A DNA stretch of 35,572 nt from a virus: the IMG/VR virus record IMGVR_UViG_3300025711_000241, positions 1 to 35,572 of that record, one strand, 5' to 3'. Shown here piece by piece: positions 1-7,959 of the stretch (position 1 is the first letter of the stretch; each line of letters opens with the position of its first letter). The notes under the pieces are model-generated. The model was given only the letters and a program-made list of their open reading frames with translations. It did not search any database and was not told where the DNA came from. A program made the position numbers and the translations under genes.

Positions 1-1452
1 TCACGATTCTGGAGCAATCCAAGCGTTTAACGGCAAGGCTTGGCATTTTAGTTGAGACGTGAACTCCTTAACCCTGTAAGAGCTTCCTTGACAGAGTACA
101 TAATCACATGAGTCATTAAATCTAGCGTAGACGTCTGAAGAAATGGCAAAGCTGTAAACTAGAGCTATTTTTATATTTTTCCCATTTTTCTTTGCTTCTA
201 CGGTTATAAATTCTCCATCTTTCTCAGGGTCTCCAATTTCGTGACAATGCCATCCTTTATCCCTTAATTTAGGAATAATTTCATTATTCATCTTTTCACT
301 TAATACAATAGCTCGGACGGACCAACCATCATCAGAGGCTGTTGTAATAAAAGGTAGTTCATTAGTTAACTGAAAACGATTTAGCGCTATTTTTTTTATT
401 TGTTGAGCTTCCAAACAAGCTAATACTTCTGCGTGAAAGGACGTGGAGTCTTCATTGTATTCTGGGACTAAAATACTCACTTTGCTTTCGGGTAATGAGA
501 AAACTTCTACAAATGCTAATGCTTGTATTAGACCCATAGCTCTGAAGAAATTGCTTTCATTTTGCCAGATGTCAGAAAGTGCATGGGCAAAATGATGCCG
601 ATTGAACCCCGATTGTTTATTATAGTTGCATGTGTTGGCGTAAAAACTTTCAAGTAACCAAGTTCGAAGTGTTTCAAGCATGAATATTCTTTCATTGTTG
701 GCTTTTAAATATTCATAGTCGCAAAATTCGCTAGGGATCCAGTCTGCATTGTGAATGTCTAATTTTAAAACATTTAAGTAAGCTACTTTAAAACAACTGT
801 TAATTTTGCTTATAGTGTCTAGCTCACTCCCTTCTTCACCAACAATTGTTCTAAGAATATCTTCAATTATTGGAATTAGTGAAGATATGGCTGCTATTTT
901 AACACCACTGTAAAAAGCTAATATTGCTTCCTTAATAATTGGGAGATGTTTGGAAATTGCTGTGGATTTTGATAGAATTTGAATGGTAACTGGAATGATA
1001 AGTGATAAAGTGTATAGAGAAGATAACTCATTTTCAAAATTGTTTTGGGCTGTTACATTATCAATGGAGGTGAAATTTCTAGGGGTTACCCCGCACATTT
1101 TCATCGAGTTATTCAATACACCCTTTGAAATATATGGAGGGAAAAACCAATCTACATGCTTCCAGTATTCCTCATAATTTAATGTAGGTGCTATACGTCC
1201 TTGAGCTAAAGGTATCTCTGTTGACCTTAGTCTTGGATAAATAGCACTTCCGACGCTGGTTTTAATTAAAATACCTTTTGATTGTATATCATAGCCAAAA
1301 GTGACCTCTTTTATATCATAAACTGTTATGTTTCTATTTTCGGCGAGATTTCTTAATTCATCAAGAGTGATAGATGATTGTATGTTTTTGTTACTTATGT
1401 AGCTCCAAATTCCTGTAATACGGCTATCAATAGTTTGGTCATCAAATGACAT
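1..1452 (-). CDS. Putative HEPN-domain protein, possible abortive-infection gene (483 aa)
   Basis: I do not recognise a named family for the whole protein. Residues 285-290 read RHHFAH inside the segment GFNRHHFAHAL, followed by a long helix. This matches the R-x4-6-H catalytic motif of HEPN ribonucleases, many of which are phage-defence or toxin proteins. A hydrophobic helical stretch lies near residues 145-205; the C-terminal third has no recognised motif. The start is placed at 1452, not at the longer in-frame ATG at 1482, because GAGGTG lies a few bases upstream and the longer form would run back into int. Only 8 bp separate it from the int stop, so it is probably the third gene of the cI-int transcript and expressed in the lysogen. 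It is clearly AT-rich next to int, which suggests acquisition as cargo. Function is inferred from the motif and the context only. Confidence 0.72.
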   Translation of the reverse strand: MSFDDQTIDSRITGIWSYISNKNIQSSITLDELRNLAENRNITVYDIKEVTFGYDIQSKGILIKTSVGSAIYPRLRSTEIPLAQGRIAPTLNYEEYWKHVDWFFPPYISKGVLNNSMKMCGVTPRNFTSIDNVTAQNNFENELSSLYTLSLIIPVTIQILSKSTAISKHLPIIKEAILAFYSGVKIAAISSLIPIIEDILRTIVGEEGSELDTISKINSCFKVAYLNVLKLDIHNADWIPSEFCDYEYLKANNERIFMLETLRTWLLESFYANTCNYNKQSGFNRHHFAHALSDIWQNESNFFRAMGLIQALAFVEVFSLPESKVSILVPEYNEDSTSFHAEVLACLEAQQIKKIALNRFQLTNELPFITTASDDGWSVRAIVLSEKMNNEIIPKLRDKGWHCHEIGDPEKDGEFITVEAKKNGKNIKIALVYSFAISSDVYARFNDSCDYVLCQGSSYRVKEFTSQLKCQALPLNAWIAPES

Positions 1453-1460
1453 TTCACACC

Positions 1461-2471
1461 TCAATAAGCATAGGTTCGACAATCGAGTGGGTTCAACTTT
1501 ACGGCATCTTCTAGGTGGTCTGGTGCAAAGTGAGCATATCGCATTGTCATTTTAATGTCTGTATGGCCGAGAACACGCTGCAAGACCAGAATATTACCGC
1601 CATTCATCATAAAATGGCTGGCGAAGGTGTGGCGCAAAACGTGGGTAAGCTGTCCTGCCGGTAGCTCAATGCCTGTTCTTTCCAGAGCTGAACGGAACGC
1701 GCCATAACAATCACTAAACAACCGGCCTTTTTTATCATCAGGTAGAGACTCATAGAGCTCTTTGCTAATTGGGACGGTACGGTTTTTTCTGCCTTTAGTG
1801 TTGGTGTATGTGATTTTGTATTTCGCGAGCTGGCTTTTTCTCAGACTCTCGGCCTCAGACCACCGTGCGCCAGTGGAGAGACAGATTCTTACCACAGTTT
1901 CTAAATCAGGGTGGTCATGCCGTTTGCACTCTCCGAGAAGTAGCGAAATCTGGTCGTGAGTTAGCCAGGCCATTTCCATTTCTTCAGTGCGGAAAGGGCG
2001 CATATTTTTCAATGGGTTTTCACCCTTCCATTCGCCGAGGCGGTTTAACTCATTGAACACCGCCCGGAAGTAGGCCAGCTCAAGATTAAGCGTGCGAGGC
2101 GATACCTCTTTCACTCTGTTTGAACGGGCATATTCACCCTTTAACCGTTTTTCTCGGTAGCGGGAAAACATCTGCGCATCGAAATCGCGTGCGAGTGGTT
2201 CGCCCATACACTCAAAAGCATGGTGCATAGCTAACTGGCGTTTCAAACCGTCTCTCAACGTAATACCATGAGCGCTATACCATGAATCAACCAACTCTTT
2301 TAAGGTGCGCCTGTCTTCCTTTTCTTCCTGCCACGGGTTTTGAACGGTGTACTGTTCAAACGCCAGAGCCTCGCCCTTAGTAGCGAATTTTTTTCTGATA
2401 CGTTTGCCTTTTGCACCGTTTGGGTAGATCTCACAAATCCAACCGCCAGCTGGATTTTTACGCACGGTCAT
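1461..2471 (-). CDS. int: P2-type site-specific integrase (tyrosine recombinase, 336 aa)
   Basis: Tyrosine recombinase that integrates and excises the phage by recombining attP with the host attB. The N-terminus (MTVRKNPAGGWICEIYPNGA) is the small three-stranded arm-binding domain of P2/186 integrases. The catalytic residues are all visible: R203 in STGARWSEAESL, H277 and R280 in HVLRHTF, H303 in LGHTD, and nucleophile Y312 in MRYAHF. Length matches P2 Int (about 337 aa). Its ATG overlaps the cI stop as TAATG, so the two are translationally coupled on one leftward transcript. In P2 attP lies just downstream of int; here another gene follows directly, so attL must lie to its left, outside the window. 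Confidence 0.96.
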   Translation of the reverse strand: MTVRKNPAGGWICEIYPNGAKGKRIRKKFATKGEALAFEQYTVQNPWQEEKEDRRTLKELVDSWYSAHGITLRDGLKRQLAMHHAFECMGEPLARDFDAQMFSRYREKRLKGEYARSNRVKEVSPRTLNLELAYFRAVFNELNRLGEWKGENPLKNMRPFRTEEMEMAWLTHDQISLLLGECKRHDHPDLETVVRICLSTGARWSEAESLRKSQLAKYKITYTNTKGRKNRTVPISKELYESLPDDKKGRLFSDCYGAFRSALERTGIELPAGQLTHVLRHTFASHFMMNGGNILVLQRVLGHTDIKMTMRYAHFAPDHLEDAVKLNPLDCRTYAY

Positions 2472-3046
2472 TAGTTAACCTCGCTGTATACACCCATCAC
2501 GCGACCTAATGCTTTAATGTCATCAAATCCACATTCGAAGGGAACCTTGCCTCCTGCTACATGTAGTCTTCTGCCTGGCAATTTTGTCAATTCTCGAATG
2601 CTAATAGCACCTTCAATATCGACGAGCCATTCTCCGTCTGAAAGGGATGCGTCTCGCTCGATGAAATGGAGTTTTCCGTCAGTGTAGACGGCAATTGGAT
2701 TCGTAAGTGGCTTGCTAAAGAACTTACCAGCAATGCTCAAATCGCCATCACTGACCAGAGATTCTTCACTTAATGTGAATTTCTCCACATTTTGGGTATC
2801 GGTATTCATGCTGTGGGTTTTAGATGACCCTTTACCAGTGAGTAGCCAGGCGAGATTTGCGCCAGTTTCTAGAGCGCAATGCACAATAAAATCATAAGAA
2901 ATGGAATCGCGACTGTACCTGTTAGCAAGAGAACTTGATGCAATCTCGAAGTGCCTAGCTAATTGAATTTTTTGAGAAAAGCCGTAAGCCGCGCAAATCC
3001 TATCCAGTACTTCTTCGTTGTTTAAACCAAGACCTTCAATTCTCAT
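2471..3046 (-). CDS. cI: 186-type CI repressor (191 aa)
   Basis: Lysogeny repressor that shuts off the rightward early promoter. Residues 1-70 form the helix-turn-helix DNA-binding domain; the stretches VLDRICAAYGFSQKIQLARH and ALETGANLAWLLTGKG are characteristic of phage 186 CI and relatives. The remainder resembles the S24-like oligomerisation domain seen in that family. Length fits 186 CI (about 192 aa). It is the first gene of the leftward cI-int operon and diverges from apl across a 129-bp control region. 186 CI is known not to be cleaved in the SOS response and is instead removed by the antirepressor Tum; whether this holds here is inference. Its upstream ribosome site is weak. Confidence 0.93.
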   Translation of the reverse strand: MRIEGLGLNNEEVLDRICAAYGFSQKIQLARHFEIASSSLANRYSRDSISYDFIVHCALETGANLAWLLTGKGSSKTHSMNTDTQNVEKFTLSEESLVSDGDLSIAGKFFSKPLTNPIAVYTDGKLHFIERDASLSDGEWLVDIEGAISIRELTKLPGRRLHVAGGKVPFECGFDDIKALGRVMGVYSEVN

Positions 3047-3175
3047 GTAGCTTTAACCTATTTAAAAACTCCATTTTGGGAGTTATTTTAAGCCTAAACC
3101 TAGGCAATCAATGGCGAACGTTGGCAAACAGATGGCTATTAATTGCAATCTTTAGCAAAAAGGGAATCATGCAAC
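3047..3175. promoter_or_regulatory. cI-apl divergent control region
   Basis: This 129-bp gap separates the leftward cI start from the rightward apl start, and in 186 the equivalent DNA holds pR, pL, CI operators and Apl sites. Visible elements include an inverted repeat GCCTAAACCTAGGC (about 3092-3105) and spaced TGGC motifs (near 3112, 3122 and 3133) that resemble Apl-type direct repeats. I could not assign convincing -35/-10 hexamers by eye, so the exact promoters are not called. Confidence 0.55.
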
Positions 3176-3439
3176 ATGGCTTCTGAAATCGCAATCATCA
3201 AAGTGCCTGCACCTATCGTTACTCTGCAACAATTTGCAGAGCTTGAGGGTGTTTCTGAACGCACCGCTTACCGCTGGACAACCGGCGACAACCCTTGTGT
3301 ACCAATCGAACCCCGCACCATCCGTAAAGGCTGCAAGAAAGCAGGTGGCCCGATTCGCATTTATTACGCACGCTGGAAAGAAGAGCAGTTGCGTAAGGCG
3401 TTGGGACATTCCCGTTTTCAACTCGTCATCGGCGCTTAA
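3176..3439 (+). CDS. apl: Apl/Cox excisionase and early repressor (87 aa)
   Basis: Small DNA-binding protein that acts as excisionase with Int and as a transcriptional repressor at the lysogeny switch. Residues 13-33 (LQQFAELEGVSERTAYRWTT) form a winged-helix/MerR-like HTH, and the basic tail fits the 186 Apl/P2 Cox family. From ATG 3176 the length is 87 aa, the size of 186 Apl. A TTG at 3143 would add 11 residues but has no ribosome site, whereas AGGGA at 3161-3165 serves ATG 3176. It is the first gene of the rightward early operon and faces cI across the switch region. Confidence 0.9.
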   Translation: MASEIAIIKVPAPIVTLQQFAELEGVSERTAYRWTTGDNPCVPIEPRTIRKGCKKAGGPIRIYYARWKEEQLRKALGHSRFQLVIGA

Positions 3440-3469
3440 TTCACTTTATGTGAATTGTAAGGATGCAAC

Positions 3470-3979
3470 ATGTTTGATTTTCAGGTTTCCAAACATCCCC
3501 ACTATGACGAAGCGTGCCGGGCTTTTGCGCAGCGTCACAACATGGCGAAGCTGGCCGAGCGTGCGGGTATGAACGTTCAAACTCTACGTAACAAGCTCAA
3601 CCCGGAACAGCCTCACCAGTTCACGCCGCCTGAATTGTGGCTGCTGACTGACCTGACCGAAGACTCAACCATCGTTGATGGCTTTCTTGCGCAGATTCAT
3701 TGTCTGCCATGCGTGCCGGTTAATGAGTTGGCTAAAGACAAATTGCAGTCTTATGTCATGCGAGCAATGCGTGAACTAGGCGAACTGGCAAGCGGTGCGG
3801 TATCTAATGAACGTCTGACCTCTGCCCGTAAGCACAACATGATTGAAAGCGTAAATGCTGGCATTCGCATGTTGTCTTTGTCGGCGCTGGCGCTGCATGC
3901 GCGGCTTCAGGCTAACCCGGCAATGACAAGCGTTGTAGACACCATGAGCGGTCTCGGTGCCTCATTCGGTCTGATGTGA
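3470..3979 (+). CDS. cII: 186-type CII lysogeny establishment activator (169 aa)
   Basis: CII of phage 186 activates the promoter for lysogenic establishment, driving cI early in infection. The 169-aa length and the opening MFDFQVSKHPHYDEACRAFA are those of the 186 CII family (Phage_CII_2/YmfL-like regulators). A HTH is visible around residues 24-60 (MAKLAERAGMNVQTLRNKLN). It sits right after apl, as in 186, with its own ribosome site (AAGGA) before ATG 3470. P2 itself lacks this gene, so it marks the control region as 186-like although the cos sequence and structural genes are P2-like. Confidence 0.92.
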   Translation: MFDFQVSKHPHYDEACRAFAQRHNMAKLAERAGMNVQTLRNKLNPEQPHQFTPPELWLLTDLTEDSTIVDGFLAQIHCLPCVPVNELAKDKLQSYVMRAMRELGELASGAVSNERLTSARKHNMIESVNAGIRMLSLSALALHARLQANPAMTSVVDTMSGLGASFGLM

Positions 3980-3986
3980 GGTGCTT

Positions 3987-4187
3987 ATGTTGAATACTGA
4001 ACCGTCATTCGCGTCTTTGCTTAAAAAGCAAAGTCCCGGCATGCACTATGGCCACGGCTGGATCGCAGGTAAGGATGGCAAGCGCTGGCACCCGAGCAGC
4101 TCACAGGCTGATTTACTGGCTGGTCTCTCCACTCAAAAGCAGGGGGAATCATGGCTATCGAAGCTGTTTCTGCGACTGTTCCGCTAA
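3987..4187 (+). CDS. fil: Fil-like small early protein (66 aa)
   Basis: Small basic protein (MLNTEPSFASLLKKQSPGMH, ending SKLFLRLFR) that I recognise as the short P2/186 early-operon family annotated as phage filamentation protein Fil (DUF2724). In 186, fil expression blocks host cell division. The track permits a GTG start at 3981, but GAGG at 3978-3981 sits 5 nt before ATG 3987. It begins 7 nt after cII and its 3' end overlaps the next gene by 37 nt. Family assignment is from memory of the sequence pattern GMHYGHGWIAGKDGKRWHP; the biological role is inferred from 186. Confidence 0.7.
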   Translation: MLNTEPSFASLLKKQSPGMHYGHGWIAGKDGKRWHPSSSQADLLAGLSTQKQGESWLSKLFLRLFR

Positions 4188-4489
4188 AAGCGGGTGAACG
4201 TCTGGCCGGTCTCAATCATGTGGCTGAATTGCGCGCGAGATATTGGGGCGATAGCTGGAAAGAGGTTGAACGTTTTGTCGATGATATGCGCGATAAACGT
4301 GACCCACAATTTGAAGAAAATAATCGGGCGCTGGCCGCTATTTTCTTTCTGGCAAAAATCCCGGCGGCTCGTCATGAGCTCGAATTAAGTGAGCTGACTA
4401 CTGACGAGAAAAAGGCGCTTATTACAGCGATGAATCATTTTCGTGCAGTGGTGAGTTTATTTCCCAAACGGCTAACCATGCCGAATTAA
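4151..4489 (+). CDS. DUF5347-type early protein of unknown function (112 aa)
   Basis: Small helical protein with a pattern (ERLAGLNHVAELRARYWG, then NRALAAIFFLAKIPAARHEL, ending SLFPKRLTMPN) that I associate with the DUF5347 family common in P2-like early operons. No catalytic motif is visible. AGGGGG at 4141-4146 marks ATG 4151, inside the end of the fil-like gene. By position it could correspond to one of the 186 genes between cII and A, such as dhr (depression of host replication), but I cannot show that from sequence. Confidence 0.78.
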   Translation: MAIEAVSATVPLKAGERLAGLNHVAELRARYWGDSWKEVERFVDDMRDKRDPQFEENNRALAAIFFLAKIPAARHELELSELTTDEKKALITAMNHFRAVVSLFPKRLTMPN

Positions 4490-4556
4490 TCCAAACAGAA
4501 ATTTAATGGCGTAAACCCGCCGGGCTTCTTATTACCCGAAATCAGGAGAATAAATT

Positions 4557-4784
4557 ATGCGTAATACCGTAACCCGTAGTTTTAATACAGATAGCGATGC
4601 GCTGGCCGTATTGCTGACCGATGCCAAAAAAGAAGAACGTAAAGACCGCGCGCTCGCTGTTTCAATCCGTCTTGAGGCACTGGCGATACATATCACCAAA
4701 GAGGGGATGAGCGGTACCGAAGCCGCCGAACTGCTGCGCCGTGAAGCCACTCGCTTTGAAAATGAATCACAGGAGCTGCACTAA
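4557..4784 (+). CDS. DUF2732-type early protein (75 aa)
   Basis: Charged, mostly helical small protein. The segment KEERKDRALAVSIRLEALAI is the conserved core of the DUF2732 family found before gene A in P2-like phages. Function is unknown. AGGAG at 4544-4548 precedes ATG 4557, and its TAA overlaps the next ATG (TAATG), so translation is coupled to the zinc-finger gene. Confidence 0.85.
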   Translation: MRNTVTRSFNTDSDALAVLLTDAKKEERKDRALAVSIRLEALAIHITKEGMSGTEAAELLRREATRFENESQELH

Positions 4785-5005
4785 TGGCCGACGCAATGGA
4801 TTTAGCACAACTGTGCGAGCAGGAAGACCGCGAACGCCACATCAGCAACGCGCGTAGCCGTATCGCTGCACCTTCCCGTTTTCTCTGCGAAGAATGTGAC
4901 GCACCAATCCCGGAAGCTCGCCGCATTGCGATTCCGGGTGTGGCCTTTTGCGTGACCTGTCAGGAGGTCACCGAATTGAAATTTAAACATTATCGGGGGG
5001 TATGA
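4784..5005 (+). CDS. TraR/DksA-family zinc-finger protein (73 aa)
   Basis: Short homologue of TraR, which binds in the RNA polymerase secondary channel and mimics DksA plus ppGpp. The zinc ligands are visible as C35-x2-C38-x17-C56-x2-C59. The N-terminus carries D3-x2-D6-x-A8, matching the DxxDxA motif that DksA and TraR place near the polymerase active site. It is coupled to the preceding gene by TAATG and lies 1 nt before the A start codon. It may tune host and phage promoters; the presence of a ppGpp-synthetase homologue elsewhere in this prophage makes that pairing worth noting. Confidence 0.9.
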   Translation: MADAMDLAQLCEQEDRERHISNARSRIAAPSRFLCEECDAPIPEARRIAIPGVAFCVTCQEVTELKFKHYRGV

Positions 5006-5006
5006 C

Positions 5007-7226
5007 TTGGCGGTTCAATTCGCTTACCCGTGGAATGCTCCACGGTCGGCAATAGCCAGCCCATATCTTACCTATGACCAACAGCATCGCCGCGACCGTA
5101 TGTTCGCGGCTTTGCTGCATGCGAGAAAAGTGCTTTCTCTCCAGCCTGAGTGTGTGCGTTTTGATGTTTATCGAACCGCTACGGTGCTTGAGCAAAATCA
5201 GGGCAGTCAACGAGCTAATGCCTTTTTAATCAGCTTTTGTAAAAAGGCATTGCCGCGTCTTGAACTGGTCGCAAAAAAATACGAGTGCGTTGGCATCAAC
5301 AGCAACGTATCAACCGCTGTTTTCGGCGGTCATCTTGATACCCAGCTTATGCAATATCTGGCATCACGCATGGTCAATATGGTCGCCAGATTTAACCGAC
5401 TCCCGGACATGTCCCGCGCCGATATTGACTTACTGGCCTCTGATATCGCTAATTTCATCCGGTCAGAGCTGGCCGACATTGATGACACCGGATTAAGTGA
5501 ACTCAAAACGCTGTACACGTGGTATATGCAAGCTGGGATTATTTCCCTGCAATTCAATGTTACCCCGCCACATTGGGAGCGGGTGACAAAGAAATATGTC
5601 GGCGAGGACGAAATAGCCCCGGCTATCACCCGCATGTTTAACGATGTGTGGTGGCGTGGTCGTCTGCGACGCATTGCGGCTGCATGGCGCGAACATCTGC
5701 ACATTGCCGTCGGCAACGTCAGCAAGAAAAAGCACGCCTACGCGAGTAAAAACTGCGTGACAGACTGGCGCGAGCAGAAGCGCCGCACGCGTGAGTTTCT
5801 CAAAGGTCTGGATCTCGAAGACGAAGACGGCAACCGCATCAGCCTGATTGAAAAATACGACGGCTCAGTCGCTAATCCAGCTATACGCCGCTGCGAGCTG
5901 ATGACCCGCATCCGTGGGTTTGAAAATATCTGTAATGAGCTCGGTTATGTCGGGGAGTTTTACACCCTGACTGCACCGTCTAAATATCACGCCACGACTA
6001 AAGCGGGATACCGTAACAGCAAATGGAACGGAGCCAGCCCGTCGGACACGCAGAGTTATCTCACCGGACTTTGGGCGCGCATTCGCGCCAAGCTGCATCG
6101 GGAAGAAATCCGCATTTTCGGCATACGTGTTGCCGAGCCTCATCACGACGGAACGCCGCACTGGCACATGCTTATGTTCATGTTGCCGGAAGACGTCGAG
6201 CGCGTACGCATTATCATCCGTGATTATGCGTGGGAGGAAGACCACCACGAACTGAGAAGCGATAAAGCCAAAAAAGCGCGCTTTCATGCTGAGGCCATTG
6301 ACCCGGAAAAGGGCAGCGCTACCGGCTATGTTGCTAAATACATTTCAAAAAATATCGATGGCTATGCTCTCGATGGTGAAACCGATGACGAAAGCGGTGG
6401 GCTGCTGAAAGATACAGCTCCTGCCGTATCAGCATGGGCGGCACGCTGGCACATTCGTCAATTTCAGTTTATCGGTGGCGCGCCGGTGACGGTATATCGT
6501 GAGTTACGTCGTCTCGCTGATACCGAGACCGCGCACGGTTTAAGCGTTGAGTTTGCCGCCGTTCATGATGCCGCTGACGCCGGTGACTGGGCTGGTTACG
6601 TTAATGCGCAGGGAGGCCCGTTTGTCCGGCGCGATGATTTACAAGTGCGCACACTGTATGAACCGCGGGCCGAGTTTAACCAGTATGGCGAGGAAACTGT
6701 CTGCATTCGTGGCGTGTACGATTCCGCCGTCGGTTCTGACACCCCGATTTTAACCCGACTAACGCAGTGGAAAATTGTGCCGAAGCGAGCCGTTGATTTG
6801 GCCGTTGACGTTAAGGGCGCTCCTGCGCCCTCTCGGAGTTCTGTCAATAACTGTACGGGAAGCGAAAGCGATCCGCCGGAGCTGGATTTATCCAAACCGT
6901 TGAGTCGAAGTGAAAGGCGGAAGCTAACAGCCAGACTCAGGGACAAAAAACGGGTTACCAGGCGTGATTTTATCCACGGAACGGATAAACAAATTGCAGC
7001 CATTGACAGAACAATAGACGAGATTCAGCTCACTACCGGCGAAACCATTAGCCGGGGTGAGGCCCTGCACCTGATGGCCGGTGGCAAAAGTTGCATAAAC
7101 GGCAAATGGTGCCGTGGTTCATCAACTGGTGAAATTTTCCCGGTAGCACCGTCACACCGGGCGCAGGCCAGACAAATCCTAAATCGAGTCGCGGGGTTAG
7201 CGTCAGTTACTAAGTTGAGACTGTAA
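5007..7226 (+). CDS. A: Replication initiation endonuclease gpA (739 aa)
   Basis: Rolling-circle initiator that nicks the phage origin (within its own gene in P2) and joins covalently to the 5' end. It belongs to the Phage_GPA family. The HUH metal site is H385-W386-H387 in GTPHWHMLMF, preceded by EPHHDG. The two catalytic tyrosines are Y441 and Y445 in YVAKYISKN, spaced exactly as in P2 gpA. Length is similar to P2 (761) and 186. Start is a TTG at 5007, 6 nt after GGGGGG; an overlapping ATG at 5002 is in another frame. It is the last conserved gene of the early operon. A P2-like B gene (helicase loader) is not seen nearby. Confidence 0.95.
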   Translation: MAVQFAYPWNAPRSAIASPYLTYDQQHRRDRMFAALLHARKVLSLQPECVRFDVYRTATVLEQNQGSQRANAFLISFCKKALPRLELVAKKYECVGINSNVSTAVFGGHLDTQLMQYLASRMVNMVARFNRLPDMSRADIDLLASDIANFIRSELADIDDTGLSELKTLYTWYMQAGIISLQFNVTPPHWERVTKKYVGEDEIAPAITRMFNDVWWRGRLRRIAAAWREHLHIAVGNVSKKKHAYASKNCVTDWREQKRRTREFLKGLDLEDEDGNRISLIEKYDGSVANPAIRRCELMTRIRGFENICNELGYVGEFYTLTAPSKYHATTKAGYRNSKWNGASPSDTQSYLTGLWARIRAKLHREEIRIFGIRVAEPHHDGTPHWHMLMFMLPEDVERVRIIIRDYAWEEDHHELRSDKAKKARFHAEAIDPEKGSATGYVAKYISKNIDGYALDGETDDESGGLLKDTAPAVSAWAARWHIRQFQFIGGAPVTVYRELRRLADTETAHGLSVEFAAVHDAADAGDWAGYVNAQGGPFVRRDDLQVRTLYEPRAEFNQYGEETVCIRGVYDSAVGSDTPILTRLTQWKIVPKRAVDLAVDVKGAPAPSRSSVNNCTGSESDPPELDLSKPLSRSERRKLTARLRDKKRVTRRDFIHGTDKQIAAIDRTIDEIQLTTGETISRGEALHLMAGGKSCINGKWCRGSSTGEIFPVAPSHRAQARQILNRVAGLASVTKLRL

Positions 7227-7303
7227 CTAATTCATATCCATATCATACACATACGTCCTTTTGTGGCATGACTTTTTTCTTTCATCTTTTTATCGATACA
7301 TGG

Positions 7304-7323
7304 TACTGTGTATTTATACAGTA
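7304..7323. promoter_or_regulatory. Consensus LexA (SOS) box
   Basis: The 20 bases TACTGTGTATTTATACAGTA fit the E. coli LexA operator TACTG-N10-CAGTA exactly, with an AT-rich, alternating centre. It lies 18 bp before the GTG of the next small gene, where it would cover a -10 element (TATTTA or TTTATA). Repression by LexA and induction by DNA damage is the expected behaviour. Confidence 0.92.
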
Positions 7324-7341
7324 TCCCGTATTGGAGGTTGT

Positions 7342-7554
7342 GTGGATAGAGAGTTAAACGAGCAAGTCATGATTGAACGGGTCGAGATGATTGCGCGTCT
7401 GACGACAGAGGGTGTTTGTCAGGAAAGAGATCGTGAAATTGCTTTGAATTTAATTGCGGAAATTGCGAGAGGGAACTTGATGAAAAATAAATCTTTTTCA
7501 GTTGTTTTCGCTCCATCTCCTGTTGAACAAAGATTAAAAAAAGGGGCGACGTGA
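7342..7554 (+). CDS. Small SOS-controlled protein, candidate antirepressor (70 aa)
   Basis: I do not recognise the family. From GTG 7342 the protein is 70 aa, strongly charged and helical in its first 50 residues (MDRELNEQVMIERVEMIARL), with a basic tail ending VEQRLKKGAT. The start is chosen because GGAGG at 7333-7337 precedes it and because the LexA box would lie inside the longer reading frame that begins at 7261. Sitting behind a consensus LexA box in a phage with a 186-like CI, it is a reasonable candidate for the SOS-made antirepressor function that Tum provides in 186. It is not obviously similar to Tum or DinI. Role is inference. Confidence 0.72.
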   Translation: MDRELNEQVMIERVEMIARLTTEGVCQERDREIALNLIAEIARGNLMKNKSFSVVFAPSPVEQRLKKGAT

Positions 7555-7959
7555 GGGTTAACATCACATTGGATAGAGACCAGATATTTGGTGTGTAGGG
7601 GCCAACAGAGAACATCTAAGGTATCTTCATCAGGACAAATGGCCAACTCTGAGCGGTAGCTAATTTCACTATCCGCTTAGATTTCGCCCGGCAATGCAAT
7701 GCCGCGATAGTGGATTGGAAATCCTATGCAAGTTTGGTCATTTTAATTATGGTGATCAACCAACAACTAATTATCATTGTTTTTTCATTAAAAATATCTT
7801 TTAGTTCAATGACTTTAGGGGCTGTATCACTCTGCTTGTCTTAGGATGTATGCTACAGTTATCATATGTGTAAAGAGCAGCTTATGCTTTAAAATGGTGA
7901 GTTTTTTTGAAGGATTTAACATAGTTTTAACTCTATGGTCATTGTAATTAGGAGTTAGT
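7555..7959. other. 405-bp non-coding junction with a structured element
   Basis: No convincing gene. An imperfect stem pairs CACTATC (7667-7673) with GATAGTG (7706-7712) and GC with GC inside it, and encloses a smaller stem GGCA/TGCC (7690-7693 with 7700-7703). From about 7740 the DNA becomes AT-rich, marking the boundary of the cargo module. TTGTCT (7836-7841) and TATCAT (7860-7865), 18 bp apart, are a possible promoter for the gene at 7960, with a leader of about 90 nt. All of these are by eye. Confidence 0.45.

Noticed and set aside
5330-5725. 131-aa open frame antisense to A
   Set aside because: Shadow within gene A.
7261-7341. N-terminal extension of the SOS gene to 97 aa
   Set aside because: It would run through the LexA box and promoter; GGAGG and GTG 7342 fit better.
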